From Anisodus tanguticus (Eukaryota > Streptophyta > Magnoliopsida > Solanales > Solanaceae), in assembly GCA_034509755.1 (NCBI GenBank), contig CM067546.1, forward strand, positions 31,580,383-31,644,382: a stretch of DNA of 64,000 bases. The letters run 5' to 3'. Both the position numbers and the translations under genes were made by a program. Within the stretch, counting starts at the first letter, position 1, and each line of letters begins with the position of its first letter. Under the pieces are notes generated by a model, which was given only the letters and a program-made list of their open reading frames with translations, had not been told where the DNA came from and searched no databases. Shown here in pieces: positions 10,859 through 21,064 of this stretch.

Positions 10859-12643
10859 GGACCAGAGACCACTGCCTTATCACCGATGGTCTCGGCCCAG
10901 TCCCATTCTGTTGGTAAGCCTGCCCAATTAGGGCAATCCACTACTACCTCAATCACGCCCTTAACCCAAACCAACTCCCGGAGCCCAGCCCAGTACCGAG
11001 ACTCCTACTACCCAACTAGTGACGGCACAGCCTCAGACCATTGTTTTTCAGTCCAAACGTCAATTTAACCTACTATCCTCTATTCAACCATCACCTTTAC
11101 CAAAAAATCCTAAAGCTGCCTTATCCGATCCAAATTGAAAAGATGCTATGTTAGACGAATTTAATGCTTTTATTAACAATAAGACGTGGGAATTAGTCCC
11201 CGTCTATCTAATATGAATGTCATTCGGTCTATGTGTGTTTTTTTTCATAAGAAGAATTCTAATAGTCCTTTTGCGAGATACAAAACTCGTCTTGTTGGTG
11301 ATGGCAGGTCTCAGCAGGTTGGGGTTGATTGTGGTGAAACGTTCAGTCCGGTGGTTAAGCCGGCAGCTATCCGGATTGTTCTCATCTTGTCTCTTTCCAA
11401 ATCTTGGACCATTCATCGGTTGGATGTTAAAAATGCATTCTTACATGACCACTTGCAGGAGACGGTGTACATGCATCAGCCGATGGGTTTCCGCGATTAT
11501 ACATGACCCGATTAGGTTTTCCTATTGAAGAAATCCTTATACGGTTTGAAACAAGAACCTAGGGCATGGTATAACAGGTTTGCAGAATTTGTTTCCCTAC
11601 AGAATTTGTTTCCAAGTTGGGAGTCTCTTACAGAAAGTTTGATCAGTCATTGTTCATTTATCGCAAAGGCGCTGACATGGCATATATCCTTTTATTTGTC
11701 GATGATATTATTCTCATAGCATCATCTATTTCCCTTTGCCAGTCCATTATGTCCTCCTTGTAGAAGAATTTGCAATGAAGGACTTGGGTCCGTTAAATTA
11801 TTTTCTTGGCATTGCTATCACTCAATATGCAGGTGTCCTGTTTCTAGCCAAAAGAAATATGCCGAAGAAATAATTGACAAAGCAGGGATGTCATCCTACA
11901 AACCCTCACACACCCAGTTGACACAAAGGCAAAATTGAGCAAGGATGCCAGAACTTCATACAACGATCCTACCCACTACCGTAGCCTTGCAGTATCTGAC
12001 TTTTACGAGACCAGATATTTCCTATGCGGTTCAACAGGTTTGCTTACACATGCATGATCCGAAGAAGGAACATATGGGGGCTCTCAAATGGATTCTGCGG
12101 TACATTCAGGAGACTCTCCATTTCGGACTTCATCTGTATAAGTCCTCCATCTCGAATCTTTCTGCCTACACAGATGTAGACTGGGGCGGCTGCCCGGATA
12201 CACGGCGTTCCACTTCCGGTTATTGTGTGTTCTTGGGTGATAATCTCATTTCATGGTCATTCAAATGTCAGTCCACACTATCTCGTTCAAGTGCTGAGTC
12301 GGAATATCGATGGGTAGCAAATGTAGTCGCTGAATCATGTTGGCTCCGAAATCTTCTGCTGGAGGTGCATTGTCCGATGGATAAAGCAACAGTCGTCTAT
12401 TGTGCCAATGTGAGTGCGATATACTTATCTGAAAATCCTGTCCAGCATCAACGCACAAAACATATTGAAATGGACATCTTATTTGTCCGAGAAAAAGTTT
12501 CTGGTGGTCAGGTCCGTGTTCTCCATGTACCGTCCCATTATCAGATTGCTGACATCTTTACAAAAAGTCTTCCACGCATACTCTTTGAATATTTCTGGGA
12601 AAGTCTCAGTATTCGCGAACCTCCCGCTAAGACTACGGGGGAC
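10859..12643 (+). pseudogene. Copia reverse transcriptase and RNase H, interrupted
   Basis: Blocks in order: ARYKTRLVGDGRSQQVGVD (the usual K in the motif is retained), DVKNAFLHDHLQETVYMHQP, KKSLYGLKQEPRAWYNRF, FVDDII at 11695-11712 (the catalytic Asp pair), AMKDLGPLNYFLG in another frame, LQYLTFTRPDISYAVQQV, AYTDVDWGGCPDTRRSTSGY (RNase H), SAESEYRWVANVVAE and HYQIADIFTKSLP. Frameshifts near 11215, 11510, 11690, 11760 and 11945 separate them. The polypurine tract GGGGGAC lies at 12637-12643, next to the 3' LTR. Confidence 0.9.
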
Positions 12644-12832
12644 TATTATAGTAATTATGGGAGCAATCCCATAATTACCTCTATTATTCATTAATATTAA
12701 TTGATAGGGTAAATATTTTGTAATTAGTATCTGATAATTTAGATAAGGTAGATTAGTCTTCCATTATTCAAGTATTATATGATTGTATATATATTGTACT
12801 TTTGGGAGAAGATTAATGAAGGAAATCCTACA
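12644..12832 (+). repeat. 3' LTR of the Copia element
   Basis: Starts TATTATAGTAATTATGGG after the polypurine tract and ends CTACA. It is the partner of 5981-6189. The canonical TG start has changed to TA in this copy. Confidence 0.88.
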
Positions 12833-13952
12833 ACGAGAAAGTTCTAATCCTTCAGGGTTAAGTCTTATGGGATCCCATTGTTTAATATCCATTTGATGAT
12901 TAATATATATGGAAAAAGTTCTAACCAAAGGATAAATAGGGAGAAAAGGGGTCCCCCGGCGAATACCTCGGCTAGGAGAAAAATAATTAGTGAGAGAGCC
13001 ATTTATATTAATAGCAATACTACTAGAGGTAAGGCAATTCATGATTAATTTAGTAATTCCAATAGGAAAATGGAAGGTCCCAGGGTACGGTAAACAAACG
13101 ACCATTCAAACCTATCAAAAGCTTTCTCCAAATCAAGCTTAAGGATCATATCACATTTTTTTCCTTTCTTCTTTTGGAGATAGGAGACAACCTCTTGTAT
13201 AAGGATAGCATTATCACTAGCCTTTCTATTAGGGATGAAGCTAGTTTGGAAAGGGCTAATGAGAGTAGGGAGAAGGGGTTTTATTCAATTAGCTATAATC
13301 ATAGTAATTGTTTTATAGATAGTATTACAAAGGCCTATAAATCTAAAGTTTTTAAAATTGTTTGCAGTAGGCACTTTAGGGATTAGGCATAAAATGGTAT
13401 TATTAATATCAGGGGGTATAGTACACTCCCTAAAGACTTTACCACAAAACTCCACCACCGATGGACCTACTATATTCCAATATTTTTGGTAAAATCATGG
13501 GTGGAAACCATCCGGCCCGGGAGATTTAAATGGTTTAAAGGAGAATACGGCTCTAGTAATTTCCCCAACATGCAAAGGGTTATCCAAACTAGAAAGATCA
13601 ATCTTAGGAATAAGAGGGCACTCTTGCTTCAAACTTTTCTAATCAGTTTGGATATGGGAAGTGGAAAACATGTTTAAAAAATAGTTATGAGTATGAGTAA
13701 AGACAAGGTGAGGGTCATCAATCCAATCACCATTATTATTTTAAAGAAAATTATTTTGTTTCTCCTTTTCCTAGAACTAGCGGTAATATGGAAGAAGCGG
13801 ATATTCGCATCACCCTCATTAAGCCCAATAATTCTAGAGCGTATTTTCCAAAAATCTTCCTCTATCAACAAAATGTCATTGTATTCCTTAATAAGATCTC
13901 TTTCCAAATTCTACAAAAAGGAACTAAGGCCCCGTATAGTTTTGTGATAGAG
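12833..13952 (-). pseudogene. LINE: region before and first half of the reverse transcriptase
   Basis: Read downward on the minus strand: RIIGLNEGDANIRFFH (about 13840-13790), the linker block usual between endonuclease and reverse transcriptase in L1 elements; FRPIGLCNTIYKTI (about 13360-13320); PFQTSFIPNRKASDNAILIQ; ILKLDLEKAFDRFEW (about 13145-13100); and SRGIRRGTPFLPIYPLV (about 12980-12930). The sequence ends at the Copia LTR and resumes with FADD at 5966. Several stops and frameshifts occur. The 5' endonuclease part is missing, replaced by a Gypsy LTR at 13953. Confidence 0.88.
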
Positions 13953-15730
13953 TGTAATGATTTGTTCTGTCGTTACGTGTATTTTTGCCATTTTACCCCT
14001 ATCGACTCGATTCCCGAAGATAGCGGACGATTCTAGTAGAAGTTAAGAAATTAAATTTTAAATGGTGTAAGTGTTGATCAATAGTTGACTTTTTTATTGA
14101 TGGACCTTTTTGAAATTCGTTGATTCCGTGAGGTCCAAAGGTCAATTATGATTCGGTGGGATAGTTGGTTCGATTTCTGAGCCACTCGGGAGAATTTGAA
14201 ATTAGGTTGGAAAGTTAGTTTTGGTCGTTGACTCGATAAACTAGACCTCCGATGGAAATTTCGAGACCGCGAGTATGTCCTTAGTGTATTTTTACGTGTG
14301 GTTGCATAGTTGGTTTGTATTATTTGGCTTCGAATGATTTTCGCGGGTTGAGTCAAAGTTGAGAAAACAGAAAAATTTGGTGTTGATGTTCTAGTTTACT
14401 TCTTCGCTATCGCGAGGAAGGGGGCGCGATCACGAGCCTTGATGAAATCAGGCTCTCGTTATCATGGTGGTGTTGGACGCGATCGCTTGGACACGCGCCT
14501 GGGGAAGGGAGAGTCGCGGTGCTTCACGGTCGCGTGGTATATCTCACGATCGCGAAGTGTATTTCTGGGCCGGCTCAGGTTAACCCCTTGCGATCGCGAG
14601 CGGAGTCTTGCGAACGCGATGAGGCACTGTAGCTGCGGGATAAAAGAGCTCTAGCCAACTTTTAGACCTCATTTTCCAGTTCTTAGTTCAATTTCGGGGA
14701 GATTCAAGTTGTTTCTCATAGGTAACCCTAAAACTAGTTAATGCTATTGATATATTCCCCTATTTTAGACTTTAATCCATATTTTGGGGAGTGAGAAAGT
14801 GGGTTTGACTTGTTGAGAATAAGAGAGCTTAAATTTGGGAAATTGGGGTTTGTGAATTGGTTTATGGAAATAAGTGTTATATATTAGTGATCTAATGGAC
14901 TAGTAGATGTTAATTTATTGATCAATTTTATGTTTGAATTTTTTTGAGAGATTTAGGGGAAAATTCTAGAGTTTATACTAATTGGGGGTTTTTGACTTGA
15001 ATAAGGTAATTGAACTATTATTATTTTAATTAAGCAATTGGAGAGTAGAATTGAGCTTTTAGAACATTAGTTACTAATTTTACCCTTTAATTATTGTTTT
15101 ACCCTCGTAGACTCACTTTTCCTATTTTCCCATTGTTGGTTGGATTCGAGGAACAATCTAGTGTTATGGGTGTTGGCCGTTTCTGTTTTAACTTAGATTT
15201 CTATAATGATTAGACGCCGAGTATTACCGAGACCCGCAGAGAGGCAAGGCTCCTTTGTGATCGTGTGTGGCTTCTACTTGGCATCCAGGTAGGTTACAAC
15301 TTTTCATCTAGTTAGACTTCGATTAGCGAAACATATGTATAGTTAGATACTATCGAAAAAAACATGTACGCCTTCGGGTATGAAGTTGGGATGGATTACT
15401 TAGGCTTGGTATTGTTGATTGATTTGTGGGCTGGTTGCCTCTTTGTGATTTATTGGTTATTGCTATGTGTGTGATATTGGACTTGTACTTAGTTGCGCTG
15501 TTGTGATTATGATACAATTTTCTCTCACTTATTTTGACACCATCATGGATCGATGAAAGGACTTGACTTGATATTGATATTGTGATATGTGAACATATGT
15601 GGCACGATTCAGCTGACCATATTCGGCTATCATATTCGGCTACCATATTCGGCTGATTTGGACTGTGATATATGTGGTACATATAATCATCGTGTATATC
15701 ACGGTTTGGGAGGCTTATTTTAGGAAAGGT
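13953..15730 (+). repeat. Gypsy LTR, cut at its 3' end
   Basis: From 13953 (TGTAATGATTTGTTCTGTCG) the sequence has no coding frame. It resembles long LTRs that I associate with Tekay/Del-type Gypsy elements of Solanaceae: an early clause on disposing of a value and a middle section with several cgatcgcgaag-like repeats (14405-14620). The segment at about 15610-15660 carries four nearby catattcggct units. The LTR ends where a Copia LTR begins. The family assignment is from recollection of style, not a search. Confidence 0.6.
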
Positions 15731-15891
15731 TGTTGTATTTAATTAACATTGTACACTTACCATAAATGTAAAATTCTTATACAAATAGAATAAGGTTTTG
15801 GGAATAAAATAGGAATAGGATTTTCCATATTATGGAAATTGTAAATTGTATATATACTCTTTCATTAATGAAAATAATCAAGGGTTTCTTT
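15731..15891 (+). repeat. 5' LTR of a second Copia copy
   Basis: Begins TGTTGTATTTAATTAACATT and ends TTTCA before TGGTATCAGAAG at 15892, a primer-binding site close to the tRNA-Met type. It resembles 61-231. The left boundary is approximate. Confidence 0.7.
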
Positions 15892-16860
15892 CATGGTATC
15901 AGAAGTCTAGGCGGAACTTTTCAAGATTCATGCCCGTTCACATCAAGTTTTTCATCATATCATTACCTCAGCCGCAGGCAAAGAGCCTGCCTCCAGAAAA
16001 TGACCCGATAATATGGACTACTCTTGATGCTACCGTTTTGCAGTAGATTTATTCCACTATCTCTACGGACCTCTTGCAAACAATTCTTGAACCCGATGCT
16101 ACGGCGATGGACATTTGGAATAGGTTGTGTAACATATTCCAAGATAACAAAAAATCTCGTGCTGCTACTCTTGAGCAGGAATTTCTGATGCTAACATGGA
16201 AGATTTTCCGAACGTCTCATCCTATTGAAAACGGCTGAAAGAGTTGGCGGACCAACTCCGCAACGTTGGTGCGCCTGTTAGCAATAATCATTTTGTTCTA
16301 CAGATGGTTGCTGGCCTATCCGAGGCTTATAGTGGCGTTGGCACTCTCTTTCGTCAAAGTAATCCTCTCCCACAGTTCTATCAAGCCCGGTATATGCTTA
16401 CGTTGGAAGAAGTTGGCTTGGCTAAAAAGGCGGTTACAACTGCAAATCCAGTCGTCATGATGACAACATCCGACGCTTCTCCGTCCTTCATCAAAAATTC
16501 AGGCCAAAATCGCAACAACGGTGGAGGCCAAAATGGTAAAAATCAGAAACATAATCGAAAAATAATAGCGGAAACCGAGGTGGGAATAACGGGGGTGGAC
16601 CTCAGGAAAATGGGCCGCAAGTCAACTGGTCGCAGTCCTGGGGTCCATGGCCCTGGAACTGGGCAGGAGGCCCTTGGCCCACTGGCCCCTATTATCCGCG
16701 ATCGGCTAATCCTGGCCACTATGGAGTGGAACGTGGTGATAATTTATGAGGGACAGTGGAGGCAAGGTTCGGATAGCAAAGGCAACTGAAGATCTGAAGG
16801 TGATCATATGAGGGGATTCGTCAGTATAGAATTTCGGTGGAGGTCATGATATGAAGAGTG
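15892..16860 (+). pseudogene. Copia gag with the leader deleted
   Basis: Immediately after the primer-binding site the sequence enters gag in mid-domain (GCGGAACTTTTCAAGATTCA encodes AELFKIH, the block seen at 6543-6560 in the first Copia). The leader and the gag N-terminus are therefore deleted. Translation continues with WTTLDATVLQ, then a stop, then ILEPDATAMDIWNRL, NIFQDNKKSRAATLEQEF, ELADQLRNVGAPVSNNHF and FYQARYMLTLEEVG, and a Gly/Asn-rich tail. The similarity stops near 16860, where opposite-strand Copia sequence starts. Confidence 0.85.
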
Positions 16861-16869
16861 CTAATAGGT

Positions 16870-18058
16870 AAAATAATGAAGATTTATTCTACTGTTTTGA
16901 CTGCATAAACCCAAAAGGATGGAGGGAGAGAGACATGAAAAATGAGGGTACGAACCATGTTATTAATGGTGCGGATGATTCGTTCGACTTTTCCATTTTG
17001 GGGGGAGGTGTGGGAACATGAAAACTAGAAAACCATGCCATTATTTTTGCAAAATTTTTGAAACATGGAATTATTAAAATCACGACCATTATCACACTGG
17101 AAAGATTTGATGGCTTTTTCAAATTGTATTTGGATAAAAATTCGAAACTCAAAAAACTTGAAAAAAACATTATACTTGAACATTAGTGGGTAAATCAAAA
17201 TAAAGTGAGAAAAATCATCTAATAAGACTAGATACTATTTATGTCCCAGTGAGGTAGTAATGGGAGACGTCCATAAATCAGTATGAACAATATCAAATGG
17301 AGAAAATGTAACACATAGAGATGACTTAAAAGGAAGGCGAACATGTTTGCCTAATGGGCAAGAAATCCAATTTTGGGCAAATTTTCAATTATTACATCGA
17401 ATAAAATTATTGCTTCTAAGAAAATTTAAAACTTGAGCTCCTGGGTGTCCTAGTCTGTAGTGCCAAGTTGACGGAGAGATTGCAACAAGAGAGGTAGGTG
17501 ATCGGGTTCTGACTGCTGAAGATGACGAGAAAGGATAGAGGTCCCCACACTATTGCATCGCGTAAGAGGTGTCCCCGTAAGTAGATCCATTCATAGAGCA
17601 ACCAAAAGGGTCAAACTCAACAGATACAAAATTGTTACGAGTAAATTTCCTAACAGATATTAAGTTTTTAATGATGTTGGGGGCATAGAGGACATTATGT
17701 AGGGAGAAGGGCGGATGAGGTGGTTTTGTGTGGGCGGTACCATAACCTTCAATTGGAATGCGGTGACCATTACCGACCATAATAAATTGAGGATACTTTA
17801 ATCGAAACAGTTGAGAGAGACTACCTGAATAGCGAGTGAGATGAGATATGGCTCCTGTATCCATGTACCAATTTTTGTTGGGCTGCTGAATGTTTAATGT
17901 ACTGAAAGCCTAACCTAAATCAGTGGGGGTAAAGTCGTGTCCAATTTGCTGCTACTTGGCCGAGACTAAGTAGGCCTATTATAGCGTCGGGTACATCTGA
18001 CGTGGGCCTGGTGCCGAGCCCAGGTGCCAGGCCTGCGGGTATAGGGCCGCACCTGTGG
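16870..18058 (-). pseudogene. Copia protease to integrase fragment on the opposite strand
   Basis: Read down from 18058: a Pro/Gly-rich gag end, FSTLNIQQPNKNWYMDTGAI (protease site with DTG, 17870-17840), VLYAPNIIKNLISVRKF, LWTSPI after IVHTD (first integrase Asp), FQCDNGRDF (second Asp, about 17098-17072) and NGKVERIIRTINNM (catalytic Glu, about 17010-16965). Stops and a frameshift near 17170 break it. It lies head to tail against a plus-strand gag of a similar Copia, so either an inversion or two independent insertions produced the pair. Confidence 0.85.
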
Positions 18059-20660
18059 GAAATGGGCAAGGTACGCCTCTTGTGTTAGTTCCTTTCAAAG
18101 GCACCGGTTATCGATCACGAAGAAGAAGTATACTTAGATCATTGTTGGTCAAAAATAAATTAGGGTTCATAAATGGGGAATGCAAGAACCCAGCACAAAA
18201 TTTCCCAACCTATCGTCAATGGAAAAGGTGTGATAGATATTAAATTCACCCGGGAAAGACATAGTAGATAGTGTTGAATATGTGTGTAGTGCTTTAGAAC
18301 TCTGGGAAGAGTTAGAGGATCGATATGACCAAATTGATGGAGAAAAACTATACCAAATTCAGAAAGAAATAAATGATTTGAATCAAGGAGTGTTGGACAT
18401 TACTGCATTCTACACTAAGATGAAGAGATTGTGCGAAAAACTAAGCAATTGAGTTTTAAAAGTTAATGTAGTTGTGCATGTACTTGTGGAGCCAAGGATA
18501 ATATGCACAAGGGCTGAACAAGATAAGAGATTAATCTAATTTCTTATCGGATTAAATGAGGTGTACACCACAATTAGGGAAAACGTACTCATGATGAACC
18601 CCTTGCCATCTATGGCACAAGCTTTTGCTTTGTTGGTTCAGGAGGAAAAACAAAGGGGGTTTAAACCAAATAATCAGATGTTTGTAGAATCAAGTTCATT
18701 AAATGCAAGTGCAAATTCATATGCCAGTACAAGTTCATCAGGTGGAAGGCCCTTCTAGACAAACTACATAGGGTCAGGATCAAGCTATCCTTCAGGTAGC
18801 AAATCAAAGTTGTTTTGTGAATACTGTAAGAAGAAAGACAAATGCTTCAAGTTACATGGTTATCCACAGAATCCGAACACAAGTCATGCCCCTCAAAATA
18901 AAAATAATTATAATGGAAATCAAGCAAGTGATTACAATAATGGTCAATATCAAAGACATCAGAATATCTTTGGACAAGGATATGTTTCAAATCAGAGATC
19001 CAACAACAAAGGAAAAATTGTAATCTCAGCAAATGTTGTGGAGCTGTCACCAAATTATCATACCAGTAAAGGAAGATAGTATAATCGCCAAATTTATATT
19101 CCTAACATCAACATTACCAAAGAACAATATGGTCAACTTGTGAGTCTGCTACAACATTTTAGTTTGAGAGCACAACAGATAATCAAAGTGAAGTGTAGAT
19201 GACTAGTGGAGCGGCTAATTTTGTAGGTATCATAGCTTGAACCTCCTCAATTGATTTTGATAAACTTTAATGTGGTTATTTCAAAGCTAAATCTGACTTG
19301 TGGATACTAGATTCAGGATCAACTCATCATATGACCATTAACAAAAATCACATGTCAAATATTAAAACTCTACCTTACCTATTATTAGTAAACCTACCAA
19401 ATGGATATAGAGTGAAAGTTACATAAGTTGGAAATGTACAACTTGCATCTAAGATCACTTTATATAGAGTCTTGTTTGTTCCATCCTGTAAGTACAATTT
19501 AATTTCCATCAGTTGTATGGTAGTACATCATAGGTGTATTGCTTCCTTTGCTAACACTTTATGTCTTCTGCATGCCCTTTCACTGAAGAGGCCTTTGGAG
19601 ATTGGTAGAATACTTAATGGGCTATATCTTCTCTCCTCAGATTGTTTGAAGAAGACTCCAAACAAGGATTCAGAGTCAAATATGTTTTCTATTTCATGCC
19701 CTTCTTTTCATGTAGATAGACTGCATAACAAATGCCATTCCCATTCCTGTCATTCCCCCCACAATTGTACAACCTTTTTCTTGTCATTATCACTTACATG
19801 TACAAAGATCCATTCATGATAATAATAGCAATATAGTTGTTAATATGCCTTCTCCGTCTTCTGTGTCTCATGAAATAAGTACAGACCTATTGTGGCACTA
19901 CAAACTAGGTCATGTATCTTTTGTAAAAATGAAAAGTATATCTTGCATACCAGTGATTTTCTCTTCCAAACAACTCTTCCTTTGTTCCATTATGGCAAGG
20001 AAATCTAGACTGCCATTTCTCACCAAATCACACAATATCACTAAGATTTTGGAACTGCTACATGTTGACCTTTGGAGACCATATCAGTCCTCAACACATG
20101 ATAACTTCAAATATTTCATTACACTTGTGGATGACTTTAGCAGGTCCACTTGGACACATCTGTTGAGTTGCAAGAGCAATGCTCTGCACATAATCAAAGC
20201 CTTTGTAAATATGATAGAAAACCAATTCCACACAACTGTTCAAACCATCAGAACATACAATGGTTTAGAGTTTAGTAACACTGAGTCTACAATATTTTTC
20301 CAGTCCAAAGGAATAGTTCACCAAAAAACTTGTCAATATACACCATAATAAAATGGTGTAGTGGAAAACAAACACAAATACTTACTTGAGACTGTAAGAG
20401 CTTTTCTTTTTAATCCAAACTCTCAATAAAATATTGGGTAGAATGCATCCTTAATGCTAAATTCATTATAAATAGATTGACATCTATTCCTCTAAAAATA
20501 AATGTCCTTTTGAATTGTTGTATGGTAAGAAACCTTTCTACTCTCACATGAGAAGTTTTGAATGTTTATGTTACCTAAACACTCCAAAAGCCCATAGAAT
20601 AAAATTTGACCCAAGAACAATACCATATGTGTTTGTAGGATATCCTTTTGACGGGTGGAT
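18059..20660 (+). pseudogene. third Copia fragment: gag, protease region, integrase
   Basis: This copy belongs to a different Copia group. Gag shows LVPFKGTGYRSRRRSI, NKLGFINGE, ALELWEELEDRYDQ and YQIQKEINDLNQGVLDITAF. The zinc knuckle reads CEYCKKKDKCFKLHGYP (18814-18864), where the His and spacing of CX2CX4HX4C are gone. A degraded protease region follows near 19300. Integrase has LLWHYKLGHVSF, LLHVDLW (first Asp), RTYNGLEF where the family has Asp before NG, and GVVENKHKYLLETV (Glu kept). It ends at YVFVGYPF near 20655. No LTRs, reverse transcriptase or RNase H remain. Confidence 0.85.
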
Positions 20661-21064
20661 CTCGAAAGATATGATATATCTCCCTCCAAGCCGTACATAC
20701 GACTTTCATCGAATACGGTTGTGAGTTCACGTTCTCATCATCTTTGGTAAAATCAAGTCCACCGCGAAGACATTCATAAATAGCTCTACCGTAGTTTTAG
20801 ATAACTTTTCTGACACGCCTATCTTTGTTTTAGGGAAATCCTCTCCCCGTTCAGGTGGATGCCGCACCTTGCGCTTGTGAATGAGTGTGATATATACCTA
20901 TTTGCTCAGCACGTGACTGTGTACCCCGAAAATGGTCGAATCCATTTTCAATTTTAAAAGAGAACACCTATAAAACTAGAAGAGGTTATGTTCTCAGGCT
21001 ACGTAATAGGGATTAGATAAATCACCCCAACATTCGAGGACAAATGTTTCTAAGGGGGAAAGGA
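20661..21064 (+). mobile_element. 3' internal tail of a Gypsy element
   Basis: This stretch precedes the LTR at 21065 and ends with CATTCGAGGACAAATGTTTC followed by the purine tract AAGGGGGAAAGGA. A coding end of the type FEDKCF just before the polypurine tract is typical of plant Gypsy pol genes. The rest has no long frame. The junction with the Copia fragment near 20660 is abrupt. Confidence 0.65.

Larger units (their letters stand above)
5981..12832 (+). mobile_element. Copia retrotransposon inserted in the LINE, carrying a Gypsy solo LTR
   Basis: The element has two similar LTRs (5981-6189 and 12644-12832), a primer-binding site, gag, protease, integrase, reverse transcriptase and RNase H in Copia order. 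Flanking pentamers atgag (5976-5980) and acgag (12833-12837) form a target duplication with one mismatch. The flanks join the two halves of one LINE reverse transcriptase exactly before its FADD box. Without the 1920-bp solo LTR at 8939 and its duplicated pentamer, the element is about 4.9 kb, normal for Copia. Stops and frameshifts in every domain make it inactive. Confidence 0.92.

Noticed and set aside
14439..14654. Plus-strand frame of about 70 codons rich in Arg and Ser near the cgatcgcg repeats
   Set aside because: It lies in the Gypsy LTR, and its composition follows from the repeated cgatcgcgaag-like motif.
20515..20724. Single protein spanning the Copia-to-Gypsy junction
   Set aside because: The first half is Copia pol (LYGKKPFYSHM, YVFVGYPF) and the second is non-Copia sequence joined by chance in frame. 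It is a fusion artefact of the insertion junction.
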